Below are positions 10,979 to 22,546 of a DNA stretch of 64,000 nt, one piece after another. Position numbers and translations under genes: made by a program. This DNA is from Malachius bipustulatus (Eukaryota; Arthropoda; Insecta; Coleoptera; Melyridae). Where the stretch lies: NCBI GenBank assembly GCA_910589415.1, contig OU342637.1, positions 41,074,162 through 41,138,161 on the forward strand, in the 5' to 3' direction. The notes beneath the pieces were generated by a model, which was not told the DNA's origin, made no database searches, and worked only from the letters and a program-made list of their open reading frames with translations. Within the stretch, counting starts at the first letter, position 1. Every line of letters starts with the position of its first letter.

Positions 10979-11509
10979 ATACAACCTATTAATTTCAGAG
11001 CAAACTACTTACTTTATTCCTAGCGCCAGCTAGTCTACGAAGAGAAGCACTAGGTTCGAGCCACTGCTGCTACCAACATCGCGTCATCTCGACATAGCCA
11101 GAGATGCCGCCCAGGTTTTTATAAATCGTATCGTATTTATTTATGTACTCTGACTAAAATCCCCTTAGTTAGAAATTATAATTAATTCCTTATATTTCAG
11201 AAGCGTAAGTAAGTAAGTAAAAGTAAAACTCGCAAAATTGTAATTTTTTGTGACATAATAACAGATCTTCCAAAACTGCTTCGACGGCACCGTCATTCAT
11301 TGACATTGTTGCCAAATATCGTCACTCTCAAAAGTCATGAAAGTAGTTTGCTTGAAATCATTTCAGTCATTGCAAATATTCGAATAGCATAGATTTAAGC
11401 TATCGATAAATGAAGTCAGACGTCTCAAAAATAAACAAAGGTGAAAAATAAAAGAAAGGTAGAAAAAAAACAATGTGCACAGAAAGGTAATAAACAAAAG
11501 GCCTAAACA
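10979..11509. other. Unclassified intron sequence
   Basis: No coding motif or convincing repeat structure apart from a short GTAAGTAAGTAAAAGTAAAA run near 11206-11225. Confidence 0.4.
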
Positions 11510-11510
11510 A

Positions 11511-11673
11511 ATGAAAGGTAGAACCAAGGGAAGTTTAACTTCATTTCTAGTTTGTTTGTTAAGCATCAATTTGTACCTCATTTTGAACTAAATGAAAGGT
11601 AGAACCAAGGGAAGTTTAACTTCATTTCTAGTTTGTTTGTTAAGCATCAATTTGTACCTCATTTTGAACTATG
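11511..11673. repeat. Exact 81-bp tandem duplication
   Basis: The segment beginning ATGAAAGGTAGAACCAAGGG at 11511 is repeated from 11592 without visible mismatch through CATTTTGAACT. Two units only. Confidence 0.9.
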
Positions 11674-11753
11674 ACAACTAAAACCTCTAGAAACGAAAAA
11701 CAACAAAGTTCAAACAGACCGAGGTTTTCATCAAAAGTTGGAGTAGCATACTT

Positions 11754-12557
11754 CGTCGCCTTAAAACAGAAGTAGCCCAAGTCCAAAAACTACATTTTTC
11801 AGGAAACGTTTTTTTTCTCTAGCTGCTTTAATTACACACATATTTTAATAAAAATTTGTACAAGTATTTTAAATATGCACAGTTTCAATTACAGCATGAA
11901 TTAAATATGAAACGTATAACTTAAAGAAAAAAGATGGACATAGAATATTTTTTTAGCTGATAAGTATTCCAAGTCCATTTTCTGGACTTAGGCTAGTTGT
12001 GTGTTTTGGACATAGTATACTTCTGAGAGTTCATTTTATTAGCTTAAGATCCAAACTCTCAATGTTCGCTTAGAAATAAAAGCCGCAAAGCTTCTATTTG
12101 TTCCAAAAACAGTATATCCTTGAAGGATTATCTTGCAGTTAGAGCTAAATGGGCATTGATCGTAAAAAACAAATAGTTTTTCTAAATGAGGAAGCAGAAT
12201 TAACCCAAGTCCACAATTTGTTGGACATAGGATGTTATCTGAAAGCAGAACTAATATAAGTCCTAACACAACACTAACATAGGTTACCTTATGGTAATAT
12301 GCATAGTTCTGCACTGAAAATTATTTACTGGAGCATTGACATAGGTTCTTTCTCGCGAACATAGGATAGTTCTGCATTAAAAATTTGGGCACCCTTGGAC
12401 ATAGGCTTATTTGTAATTTACCGTATACGGGATAAATAGAATCATTAGGACTTAGATTAGTTCTGCATTTGATCGGCGACACCTTACTCTATCGTTTTGT
12501 ATAAAAAACTCATTTTTGGCAAAAATGGACTTAGGCTAGTTCTGTTTTAAGGTGACG
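11754..12557. mobile_element. Foldback DNA element with CGTC(A/G)CC ends, 4-bp TSD and subterminal repeats
   Basis: Ends are CGTCGCCTTAAAACAGAA...CTGTTTTAAGGTGACG, inverted over about 30-40 bp and continuing into CCCAAGTCCA / TGGACTTAGGCTAG. Flanks are ACTT on both sides (11750-11753 and 12558-12561), a 4-bp target duplication. Inside, the motif GGAC(A/T)TAGG-TAGTTCTG recurs many times, at about 11935, 11982, 12009, 12221, 12350, 12397, 12450 and 12529, in both orientations. No transposase. It shares its ends and architecture with the element at 53393-57425. Confidence 0.75.
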
Positions 12558-12945
12558 ACTTATATTATTAATAAGGACAAATGAAGGGTGGTTGATTAAA
12601 ACCAAAACAAACAAACAAACAAACAAAAAAAAACCGAGTTCCATAATGTCAGAGCATAGCCTTTTACAGTAAACTGAGATCTAAAGGATCAAGGTATTTT
12701 CTTATAGCAGGTGAGTAAATGCTAGAGTACCTTTAGTGTTTTTATTATTGTGTAAGTCGCGTAAAACTGATGTTCACTTGAACAGAGTGGCCTGAGGGAG
12801 AAGGCCAGTGGGTTGCTGCCTTCTTGTAGGCCCTGGTAATTTAGCTTGGTAAAGCATACCTGCAAATTGATGACTTTGTCAAACTTGGAAACATTGAAAA
12901 GAGTAAAACTGTCCAATCTGGCAACACTGTAAGTCCCAATTCTAA

Positions 12946-13175
12946 GGCCCGGTTGCACAAACGCTAATTACCGATCTGCCAGATAATTATTGATTTTAAA
13001 ATGTCCTGTATTATCAAAATATTGGTCTGATATTGCTGGAAATGATTATACTCCCTTTTAGAAGAGTTAATTACTGATAAAAAATAAAAGATCATTCAAA
13101 ATATTCACCATATTTTCAAAATTTGCAATTTAAAATCAATAATAAATCTTTAATTAACGTTTGTGCAACTGGCCC
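12946..13175. mobile_element. PIF/Harbinger-like MITE
   Basis: 230 bp with 18-bp inverted ends GGCCCGGTTGCACAAACG (one mismatch between ends) and a TAA target duplication on each side (12943-12945 and 13176-13178). G-rich ends plus a 3-bp TWA duplication are typical of PIF/Harbinger. Non-coding. Confidence 0.8.
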
Positions 13176-13178
13176 TAA

Positions 13179-13735
13179 CCCAAGCACCCAACGAAAGCGA
13201 AACCACCAAAGGGTATTCAATTCATTGTCATTCAGGAATTTTTACAACAACCCTCATAAAAACAAGGCCACAGGGACTTGAAGATGATTGAAATGACTCA
13301 AGCAGGTCCTTTTTAAACAGCTGCAGGAACAGCATCGGAAGGTCTAAATAAATAAATGTAAATTAACAAATAGAAACATAATTAATTAAGGTAATTAACG
13401 ATTCATTGTAAGGAATGAAATGGCATCCAGTTTGAAATATAGATGAAATAGTGATACCATTTTATTCTATAATCTTAAAGAAAGAAAGGTTGATCACACA
13501 GGTATTTCTTGACTCTTGAGCTTTTGCATACCCTATCCGAGAACCGAGGGTGACTACAAGAAGAACGACACAATGAGGGTTGGTCCTAGCCGCATTTTCG
13601 TAGACGATCATCGGGGGTAGGGGGGTGGTTGTTACAGAAGAAAGCCCCGGTCAGCAGATGGCGAATGTTACAGATATCTAAGATTTACACAGGCGTGGGG
13701 TATGAGTCGTACTAAAATAAAACAACAATTACAAT
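13179..13735. other. Unclassified intron sequence
   Basis: No coding motif recognised. A GC-richer stretch near 13540-13640 has stops in every frame. Confidence 0.4.
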
Positions 13736-14740
13736 AGAAATTTATCAAAAGGCTTAAAGCTGTTCTCAAGACACGTCATCAAATGGACAGAAACTGATTT
13801 GGAAGAGATACAGCGAAAAATACGGACCTCAATGATCAAATACAGGCACAGACACCCTAATTCGTCAATAGAGTTACAATAGATAAAAGAAGGAGGCTAC
13901 AAAAGAAAGAAGGAGGCCTGGGAATAGCAAATATCAAATATCTGCATCGCACTTAAGTGAAGTCTTCGTGATTACTTCATCAATAAAAGCAAGGCCTTAA
14001 TACGCAATAATATGCAGACATGATCAGGACATCACACCCATGAACCTTGCTGCGCTGGAAGACAATAGGCACGAAGCAGGAGAAGCTAACAAAGCGTTGA
14101 TAGCCGCTTGGAAACATAAAGACTCCACGGGACCCATTCTAGTTACCAGCTACCAGCAGAATGTAGACAAGACGGCCTGCAATCAGTTCAAGACAGAGTT
14201 ATATCCACACGAAGCAACTTATATCCGCACGAGTTATATCCGCAGATACATCCTGAAGGAAGAATGTGACGATAGGTGCTGAAAGTGTGGGCAAAAACCA
14301 GAAACCATTGTACATGTAACGGGAGCATGCGAGACGCTGGCTGGTCAGGACTACATTCACAAACACAATAGCATAGCTCGCATAATACACAGGGAAATAG
14401 CAAAGAAGTGTCATCTCGTAACGGAGCCTCCATCATATTACAAATATAGGCTGAAAGATGTCCTAGAAAACAACCAATACCGACTATACTGGAACGGACC
14501 AGACATCAATCTTTAAGATAAATAGCGAAAAATCGTCAACCTCATAGATAGTCAACCTCAGTTCCATTAACAAATAATATGCAAACAACATACGCTACGA
14601 AAATCAAAAATCAATAAATATGTAGAACTAGTCGGAGAAGTTAAACAAATGTGGAGGGTGAATGAGGCCAACATTCGACTGATCGTGCTGTCGGCGACGG
14701 GTATAATACCTAAATCAACTAATTAGACACCTAGAAGAAA
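13736..14740 (+). pseudogene. C-terminal part of a non-LTR polyprotein, possibly restriction-like endonuclease type
   Basis: Pieces in several frames read RKIRTSMIKYRHRHPNSS and RKEGG (a post-RT domain), AALEDNRHEAGEANKALIAAW, YIRTSYIRRYILKEECDDRC with CRKCGQKPETIVHVTGACETL (C-x2-C-x8-H-x5-C zinc motif), YWNGPDI, INKYVELVGEVKQMWRVNEA and LIVLSATGIIPKS. This order resembles the C-terminus of R2/R4/Dong-type or related elements that carry a restriction-like endonuclease rather than an AP endonuclease. Stops and shifts show it is dead. The RT core is absent. Clade assignment is tentative. Confidence 0.6.
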
Positions 14741-14789
14741 TGGACATGAGCTATCTGACACAACAGCTCCAGAAGTCCGCCATACTTGA

Positions 14790-16090
14790 TATGTCATATT
14801 GAAATAGTAATTGATTCTGGGCCGCTGTCCATGGAGATTTGCTCTGAACATTTTGTCTACAGCTGCCGTAGACATACTGGGGGTAGCTGCACTCAGTTTT
14901 TGGCATGTACTTTGGCTGATTGCGGTTGCCTGATGTTGGGGACAGTCAAACCGTGGTATTGCCTGGGATGGCAGGGAAAATTGGGAGTGGTGAGATATGT
15001 TTGTTGCACTGCATGGGAAAGTGTTCAAGGGAATCAAGGGAAACAGTCCCCGACTAAGAGGGAGACACATGAAAAGGCGGAATGGCAAATTCAGGGAAGG
15101 AGACCTAGGAAGGTTAAATCAGGGAAGATCGTGCGTGAGGGGAGAAAGATGACTTCCGGGTCTGGTGGTCATAGCCGGGGTGCTGGGGATCAACAGACGC
15201 CTAGGAGAAATTCAGGAGGTGTTGCAGGCACTGGGAGGCTCAGGATGGTGTGAAGAAAGCTCCTAAGAGGGCTTCCATTTATGTATTTAGATTTGCTCCT
15301 GGAACAACGGCTGATAGTGTGTTGGGCATCATAAGGGGGAATCCTTTAAGTCCAGGCATCCGCAGTACTATTATTGTTCCTTCAAGATTTCTGTAGATGT
15401 TCAAAATAGGGATGGATGCGGCTGTTTGGCCTCGGTACTTATTATTAGGTTTTTTCGAGCAAAAAGTCAGAGTGCCACAGACATCATTGCCAAAAAGTAA
15501 TAGATGTGTTAGTGTATTCCATGTGAATATACAGTGCTTTAAGTAATAATATTATTTTGTTTGATGCACTTTTAATGGACAAAGATTATGATATAGTCTG
15601 TGTGTCTGAACACTGGCTATCTCTTGCTATTTTTGAAGGTATCGTTGGGGACATCTTGTCAACGGTTTCTGCCAACTCCTTCCTAAAAATAGTACTAAAT
15701 GGAGACTTTAATTTGTGTTTTAATAGACAGATACTGCTACAAAAAAAAAAAGAGTTTTCTGGAGGCTTTTGGCTTGACTAGAACAGTTTTCAAACCTACA
15801 AGACTCAGTAACTGTATAGATAATGCTTTCATAAATGTTGGTGACTTCAATTTGGATATTGTGAGGCCTCATCTGTCTGAGCATGAGGTTTTTCTTCAGA
15901 TTTGCATACCAGTGGCATATAGTACACCTGGTGGTTTTAGGTGTAAACTGGTAACTCAGTTTGGCTTGTTTGCGTTTCATAATGCGGTGCAGAACATAGA
16001 TTGGTCAGTTAGGAGTCTGACGAGGTCTATGTTTCCCTCCTTTAATATTTTTCCTTCGGTTCGTAAGACCTCAATCTTGCCATGAATCTC
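14790..16090 (+). pseudogene. Non-LTR element fragment: end of ORF1 and start of endonuclease
   Basis: A basic, Gly/Arg-rich stretch (about 15030-15250) is followed by ASIYVFRFAPGTTADSV and, after a frameshift, FKISVDVQNRDGCG and IIRFFRAKSQ, which resembles the C-terminal RNA-binding region of CR1/Jockey ORF1 proteins. Then comes an AP-endonuclease start: FHVNIQ, YDIVCVSEHWLS, and LNGDFNL. The endonuclease breaks up in different frames by about 16085. No RT follows. Same lineage as the fragments at 9085 and 62640. Confidence 0.65.
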
Positions 16091-16373
16091 TTCCGTCTTC
16101 TGGCGTTAGTGTGAATAGTTTTGAACCTGGAGGACAAATGCAGTGCATTCACCACAATAGTACGTAAGTATCCTCTTATTACAGTTTTTTCTCTTGGTTT
16201 TCCCCTTTTGTCAATTGCTTTTCTTAGTATGTCAAATTATTTTCTTATTTTTCTATCTATCAAAGATTATAGTCATTGATTTATTAATCAATTTCTTTTT
16301 ATGTCAAATCAGTTTCACTTTATGTCAATTATTGCTTTTCCTGTTTATGTGCAGTGATAGTATTATAAACATT

Positions 16374-16749
16374 GGGTACGTTCACCTGACGTCAACTGTT
16401 GAGTTGTTGAGGTAGCGCTTGCGTTCAGACATACCGCTCACTTACAGCCATTGCTAAACTATCGAGTATTTTTGTGAGCGTAAATATTTCACGCTCAGCA
16501 GTCAACCAACGTGTATGTTGCGGACATGCGCAAAGTGGGAAGTAAAAGTTGCAAGTAAGAATGCTCCTGATACAATCAGCGACAAAGAAATGATAATAAT
16601 TATTTCTATGAACTTGAATCGTATCCAGAAACATGTCACATGTCTCTCGATCTCAACAATGCGTTCAGACTATTTCCAACATGTTACAACAACTAACACT
16701 CAACCGTTTTGCGCTGCTATTCAACAGTTGACGTCAGGTGAACGTACCC
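16374..16749. mobile_element. 376-bp MITE with perfect 29-bp inverted ends
   Basis: The ends begin GGGTACGTTCACCTGACG and are perfect inverted repeats over 29 bp (16374-16402 and 16721-16749). Flanking ATT at 16371-16373 and 16750-16752 is a possible 3-bp target duplication. Interior has no coding potential. Perfect ends imply a recent insertion. Superfamily uncertain; PIF/Harbinger-like is possible. Confidence 0.8.
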
Positions 16750-17401
16750 ATTGTAAAATTATTTCATATAAAGGGAATCTAATTTGACATAAAACGAATT
16801 TAAATTGAAAAATCACACTGACAAAAACAAATGACTGTAAGTTCCAAAGCCTTTGTTCTGTAGCTGTTAATTTTGTGCATACATTGCAGACCAATCCAGC
16901 ACAAAAGTCACAGGTGTACCTTCCAATACCTTCTTTACATTTCAGGAAGATAGCGATTTTTTACTTCAATTTCATTCACCTTAATGATAAGTTACAATCT
17001 CACACAGATATATACCTTATTTGATGTTTTTTTTTTTGTGTTCCCATTTATCACTTGATAAACCTCTATGTCAGGATAACCATGCCATATGCTACAAAAA
17101 GACGAAAATCCTGTCCACTGCGTCCCACTATTACACCTCTTTACAACGTGAAGCAATTGCCAAGAAATTTGACAGAAATAAAACTGCAGAGGATGTGGCA
17201 TCCAGCTTTACATCAGACCCGAATAAGTAATCAATCGACGGCTAGTAGAACAAAAATTAAGACGTTTTTCCATCGTTAAAACACAGCGACAAGCTTTACC
17301 GTCACCGTAGTAGCAATCCAATTGACTGGAGTTCAAAATTTAAGACTCACTGATTGGTTCTGAAGCAACGAGAAATATGTGAAGATCTAGTTTCAACTTA
17401 C
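16750..17401. other. HERC1 intron G-H, proximal part; unclassified
   Basis: AT-rich with short shadow frames; no repeat or domain recognised. The segment touches the HERC1 exon G donor at 17401. Confidence 0.4.
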
Positions 17402-17684
17402 CTGGAATTTCTGCTCCATTCAAACTCGTCAACTCTTATTGTTGAGGGCGCAGGGTTCTCAACCATCCAAGTGACAAGAGCATTTATGGCTTGTGGGCTC
17501 GTAGCAGTGAGACGTGTCTCATCCATGGCACGGACTATATGACCCCTTCTAAAACCCATCTCCATTAAAGGCTCAAGGGGCGAGGACATTGTGGAAGTTT
17601 CAATTTCTGCAGAAGCTCCACGGAGGTGAGAAGAGCTGGCGCTTCTTGAAAGATTAAGTCGCTCGACTGAGCGTTGCTGATGAG
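17402..17684 (-). CDS. HERC1: HERC1 exon G (UBA domain)
   Basis: Acceptor ATCAAG/CT at 17685-17686; donor CCAG/GTAAGT with last exon base at 17402. The exon takes two bases to complete a codon begun in exon F and leaves AG for exon H, so both junctions are in phase. It encodes a Ser-rich linker (LNLSRSASSSHL) followed by PLEPLMEMGFRRGHIVRAM and a second helix ending ALVTWMVENP: the MGF loop and three-helix pattern of a ubiquitin-associated domain. In vertebrate HERC1 the UBA domain sits in the same place, about 350 residues after the SPRY domain's linker. The UBA domain would bind ubiquitin or ubiquitin-like chains. Confidence 0.9.
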
Positions 17685-17837
17685 CTTGATGAACATAAAC
17701 ACAACAATAGATTAACAATTTGTAATAAAAGCTATTATTATAAAAATTTGAAAAGTACTTTTATGTGAGGGAGGTGATAAAAGGAACATTACGAAAGAAG
17801 AGGAGGAATAGAGCGATGGCAAGAAGAACGAAGCACG

Positions 17838-18150
17838 AACTATCAAGATGCGAGTTGTACACCTGTCTCATTGTCGCTCATCTGTTTAGAATTGCCGACG
17901 ATTTAAAGGTTTTCCGGACAATACATTCCAAATTAACTCGATTAGCTATGCAATGCAATAGAAGAAGGAGTAAGATATACCAGTCTGTTCACCGTTGCTA
18001 ACTTCGTTATTATTGGAACTAGAAAGTCGGTTAAATTAGAAAACTAGTTGCGTTTTTTCTGTTGATTAAAACTGTGAAAACAGAAAAACAATTGAAAGTC
18101 GGCTTTGTGAGATATACATTAAAATAACATTTTTTATATATAACACGATG
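17838..18150 (-). repeat. Inverted copy of a dispersed repeat (repeat R), left arm
   Basis: The sequence around GCATTGCATAGC..., GAACAGACTGGTATATCTTACTCC and the AAGTCGGCTTTGTGAGATATAC end (read on the minus strand) matches 21125-21395 in opposite orientation, and part of 31935-32110. The two arms flank about 3 kb containing the palindromic element at 18982. Non-coding. Confidence 0.65.
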
Positions 18151-18981
18151 TATTTTTTTACACATGTCAAAAGCAAATTCAAATTCAATTTTGAACAAAA
18201 AACTATTAACACTGAAATGGATCGCACCTAAGTAGGCTAAAAAGAAATATATTTTTCTTCAAATCTCCAAATCCACAGTTGATCAAAGTGACAATCTAAA
18301 AACTCGAACGACCAATCAAATAACTCATCGCCTTACGAGGCAAGGTAAAACAAACAGGTTGCCTAGGCAGAATAAATATCAGTACTGTCAAACAGGTATA
18401 TAGGGCACACTGGGCATAGTGGGGTCGATGGCTGGTCTAGTCACATTTGTACTCCCGTAAATAAGCCGGCTGCAGTAGGTACCGCATTACAAATTCCAGT
18501 ATTTCTATCAGTACTGACTAGATAGGGGTGAAACTGGACCACGGTGGGATCGATGGTTGGTCTCGAAGCCGTAAACACGCCGGTAGCCCACAGGGGAAAT
18601 AAGTAATCAAAAGATCAAAACAAAATAAACAAACAGGGTATACCAAATAACAATAAAATGAGTTATCATGCAGGTCACAAGTAAAAAACAATGGAGGTGA
18701 AATAACTCGCTCTCCCAGGTAAATCAACTGTAAAAATAATATCATCAAATAAAAGGGAATTGGAAGGAACGATTTTATAATAGATGAAACGAAAATCCTG
18801 AGAGATGGCAACCCCGTCCTCGAACTAGAAACTCGACCGGCGAAACAAACCACCCGAGTCGAACGCCATCAGTACCCAACAGGTAGCCTGAGGACCGAAA
18901 CTGCCGCCGGTCCGTCTAGGCGAACATTCAGTCAGAGCTCGCTACACAGTCCAGCTGTACTATAGGTACGAGATATACATA
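18151..18981. other. Spacer between repeat R arm and palindromic element
   Basis: Unclassified; contains GGGGTCGATGGCTGGTCT at about 18421 and a near copy GGGATCGATGGTTGGTCT at about 18544, a diverged direct duplication. No gene. Confidence 0.4.
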
Positions 18982-20383
18982 CAGGTGTCCCACGACATGA
19001 CTGCCATAGCTTAAGGGTAGGTGTAGTTTTTCAAGGCGATTCAGGATCTGGTTTTGAAATTTTCCTGAGGCCCTTCGTTTCGATTATACAGGTTGATTTG
19101 TGAAATTTGCCGAAATCTTTGATGAGCGATATCTTTTGAACGAATTGATCGAATTTAACGAAATTTGGTAGATATGCTCTACTAATGACACTTAATACCT
19201 CGCATTTTTCGCCGACTGGAAAACTGCAGGGCCGTACTTATTTTTTTGATATCTTTCGGTTTTGTCGAAAAGTTCACCCTGTATTCATTTTATTCAAAGT
19301 TTGGTGCAATTTTCTAAAACTACGTGAAAAATGCTACAATTGTGGTAAAAAATTACGTGGCATCATTAAACTGAATCGATAAGAAAATTCAGTTTTTTAA
19401 TTTTTTATTTGGGATTTCGATTCATGTGTTGTTAATAATTAAAAAAAAAAATCAAATGTGGTTTTTTAAAACTTGCGTATTTTGTAGTTATTTTAAATAA
19501 ATTTACTTTATCTACAGATTTAGCCAAGATTGAAGACCCTTCTACAGATTGTTTCGAGCTAAAAATAAGTTATAACAGTAAAATAAATAACACAATTTAA
19601 CACATTACCACATAGACAAATAAGTATCAACATAAACGAAACAGGAAGAAAAATATCAACACAAATGTTGGGAAGAAAAACTACAATTCAGTGCAGGTAA
19701 TGGTCAAGGAGACCACCATCAAACTCAACACATTTCCTTGACTTATTTGTCTATGTGGTAATGTGTTGAATTGTGTTATTTATTTTGCTGTTAAAACTTA
19801 TTTTTAGCTCGAAACAATCTGTAGAAAGGTCCCCAATCTTGGCTAAATCTGTAGATAAAGTAAATTTATTTGAAATCGCTAAAAATACGCAAGTTTAAAA
19901 AAAAAACACATTTTATTTTTCTTAAATTATTAACAACACATGAATCGAAATCCCGAATAAAAAACTAAAAAACTGAATTTGCTTCTCGATTCAGTTTAAT
20001 GATGCCAAGTATTTTTTTACCACAATTGTAGCATTTTTCACGTAGTTTTAGAAAATGGCACCAAACTTTGAATAAAATGAATACAGGATGAACTTTTCGA
20101 CAAAACCGAAAGATATCAAAAAAATAAGTACGGCCCTGCAGTTTTCGAGTCGGCGAAAAATGCGAGGGATTAAGTGTCATTAGTAGAGCATATCTACCAA
20201 ATTTCGTTAAATTCGATCAATTCGTTCAAAAGATATCGCTCATCAAAGATTTCGGCAAATTTCACAAATCACCCTGTATAATCGAAACGAAGGACCTCAG
20301 GAAAATTTCAAAACCAGATCCTGAATCGCCTTGAAAAACTACACCTACCCTTAAGGTATGGCAGTCATGTCGTGGGACACCTG
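18982..20383. mobile_element. 1.4-kb palindromic TA-flanked element
   Basis: Ends CAGGTGTCCCACGACATGAC and its complement, each bordered by TA (18980-18981, 20384-20385). The two arms, about 690 bp each, are near-identical inverted repeats around a spacer near 19670-19730. The two plus/minus reading frames at 19185-19382 and 19965-20180 give almost the same peptide only because they are the same DNA mirrored. No transposase. Arm-derived sequence recurs, much diverged, at about 61620-61850. TA duplication points to a mariner/Tc1-like mobiliser. Confidence 0.8.
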
Positions 20384-21124
20384 TATAAGGGTAAAATGTA
20401 GAAGGTAAAATTATACACAGCGTTTAGTATGAGGAATTAACTTTGTAAATCAGACAAATACTAAGATAGCACAGAGGTATAAAAGGGTGGCATTCGAGCT
20501 GGTTAACCAGTATGAAACATGAATGAAATTTAACTACTCTCGCCCTTCACTTTTTTATTCTCTCTGAAAAGAAACCAACAGCTAACAACAAGTGTCAGTT
20601 ATTTACCCCGCTTTTCTGTAAGAAATTCAAATCAGCTGAGGAAAAAGGAAATCCAGGTTACAATGAGATGCAGCAGGTTCTTTTACACCATCCGTTTCGG
20701 TCATCCTAATCCTGGCATACCTCAATCAAAGATCAGGGGTGACTATGGTAAACACAATGGGAAAAACACAACAGACCTATTAGGGGAAACTCAGGGAAAA
20801 GACGATCACCATTGCTTTTCGGAAGAAAGCAACAGGCCTGGGGACAAAACGTTAAAATACGCAATTATCATAAATCGAATAATAGAAGAATTATAAGTCC
20901 TTAAACATTCTCATATTTATTCCACTAAACTTTAGGTAGGCAATGGCTGGAAGTACTGTCATTTTTTTTCCATCAATTAATAGCAGCAGTTGGATTTCTA
21001 TGGAAATAGAGTAAATAAGCCGAAACTGTGTCAGTTGAATAATTGCTGTAGTAAAAAATTATTATTTTAATGATTATAATTTTAATGATATAATTTTTAA
21101 TAATTAAAAAAATAATTTTAATTA
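20384..21124. other. Spacer, unclassified
   Basis: Contains a TATAAAAG word at about 20477 followed by possible leader-like sequence, but no open frame with recognisable motif. The stretch 21050-21140 is AT-rich low complexity. Confidence 0.4.
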
Positions 21125-21848
21125 AAATTTTTTTATTTTAATGTATATCTCACAAAGCCGACTTTCAACTAGTTTGCTATTTTAAGCGACTTTCCAGCTC
21201 CAATAATAACGAAATTAGCAATGGTGAACAGATAACTTAAGCCACCCAGTATATCTTACTCATTCTTCTATAGCATTGCATAGTCAATTGAGTTAAATTG
21301 GAACGTATTGTCCGAAAAACATTTAAATCGTCGCAATTCTAAACAGATGAGCGAGAGTGGGATGGGTGTACAGCTTGCGTCTTGATTGTTCGTTTCGTTT
21401 AGTTTGTTCAGAATATACATAGCTACAAAAATCGGCACAGAGTGCCTGGGGAATGATTGCACCCCCAAGGCCGTATGGTAAAATTTCTGGAATAATTTTA
21501 CTGAGGAAAAAGAAAACGGAGGTTCTATCATACGCTTTCTTCAAGCGCCATCGCAGCAGGTAGGCTAATTTCATGATATTTCTAATCATGACCATACCAA
21601 ATGTATCATTCTTACTTACACTATAACTTTAAATCAATGACTTGCATTACCTATATGTTTTTGTTATCAAAAAGTTTCAAGGCTCGATACTTCGTCAATA
21701 ACTCGTCTATATAATAATAATTTTGTAGGATATTAATGTTCCCTCAATACACGCCACTGACACGAACTGTGATACCACATCTGGTTCGACTTAGAAATAA
21801 GTGTACGAATCAAATCGAATTGAATGAAATTGTTTAGTTAGGATCAGT
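21125..21848 (+). repeat. Dispersed repeat R, right arm and body
   Basis: Its first 270 bp are the inverted partner of 17838-18150. The remainder (AAAACGGAGGTTCTATCATAC, ATTTCATGATATTTCTAATC, TATCAAAAAGTTTCAAGGCTC, GATACCACATCTGGTTCGAC) matches the interrupted copy at 31935-35545 in the same order. It ends where the non-LTR 5' region begins at about 21850. No coding capacity; class unknown. Confidence 0.65.
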
Positions 21849-21951
21849 GTCCTGTGTGGTTGAGGTACCCATCAGGCGTGTCCCAGGTGGCGGATAGGGC
21901 ACTGCCGCGGACCACCTCCCCCAACCTAATTGTCGTGTCGTGACTAAAGGT

Positions 21952-22546
21952 TGTGACGTTACAGTAACGTCGCGACGCTGGAAAGCGACGCCAGAATTTA
22001 AATAAAATATTATTCCCACGAAAGGCGAGAAGAAAACATGTAGGAATTATTCAAGTAGTAAATTATTAAAATCAAAGCGAGTAAATCGGCGACAACAAGA
22101 TAAGGGAGGTTTTTTATATTGGTATCAGTTGTTGTTTACAGAAAGTGCCTCTAGGAAGGAACGGAAAACAACATTTAATTCAGCGAGAGATATTAAAATA
22201 TTAAATCCAAGCAAATAAATGCGAAGCCGAGAGGAAAACAAGATAAGAAGTTGTTGTTGTTTACGTCCGGTACCTTATAAAGGGACCGGGATTGAATGAA
22301 AGGTAGCAGATGGCAGCTGGCCTTCCTAGAGAAGATAAATACCGGGCGTTCACCCAGCATGCTGAACAAATCGAATAATTAATTTACGTTTATCGCATTT
22401 TAAGGAAACAATAAATTTACGTTATTTTTTAATGTCGTGTATCATTTGTGTAAATCCACCCAAATATCCCGTCTGAAGGCATTGGTTAAGTAATAAATTA
22501 ACCAAATAATTAAGACGTCATCTCCAAAAAAAGGAGAGACGTCACA
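21952..22546 (+). mobile_element. Solo LTR, Gypsy type
   Basis: 595 bp beginning TGTGACGT and ending ACGTCACA, perfect 8-bp inverted ends of the TG...CA type. AGGT flanks it on both sides (21948-21951 and 22547-22550), a 4-bp target duplication as made by Ty3/Gypsy integrases. A TTATAAAG box lies at 22275-22282 and an AATAAA at 22410, so the plus strand is probably sense. No primer binding site or internal region remains: LTR-LTR recombination removed the body. Confidence 0.85.
22275..22282 (+). promoter_or_regulatory. TATA box of the solo LTR
   Basis: TTATAAAG within the LTR, about 270 bp before its 3' end and about 130 bp before an AATAAA; the usual order of U3 promoter and R polyadenylation signal. 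Confidence 0.45.

Noticed and set aside
14188..14436. Minus-strand 71-82-codon frames
   Set aside because: Antisense of the zinc-motif region of the non-LTR C-terminus at 13736-14740.
19185..20180. Two nearly identical 65-71-codon frames on opposite strands
   Set aside because: They are mirror images in the arms of the palindromic element at 18982-20383; no domain and no start context.
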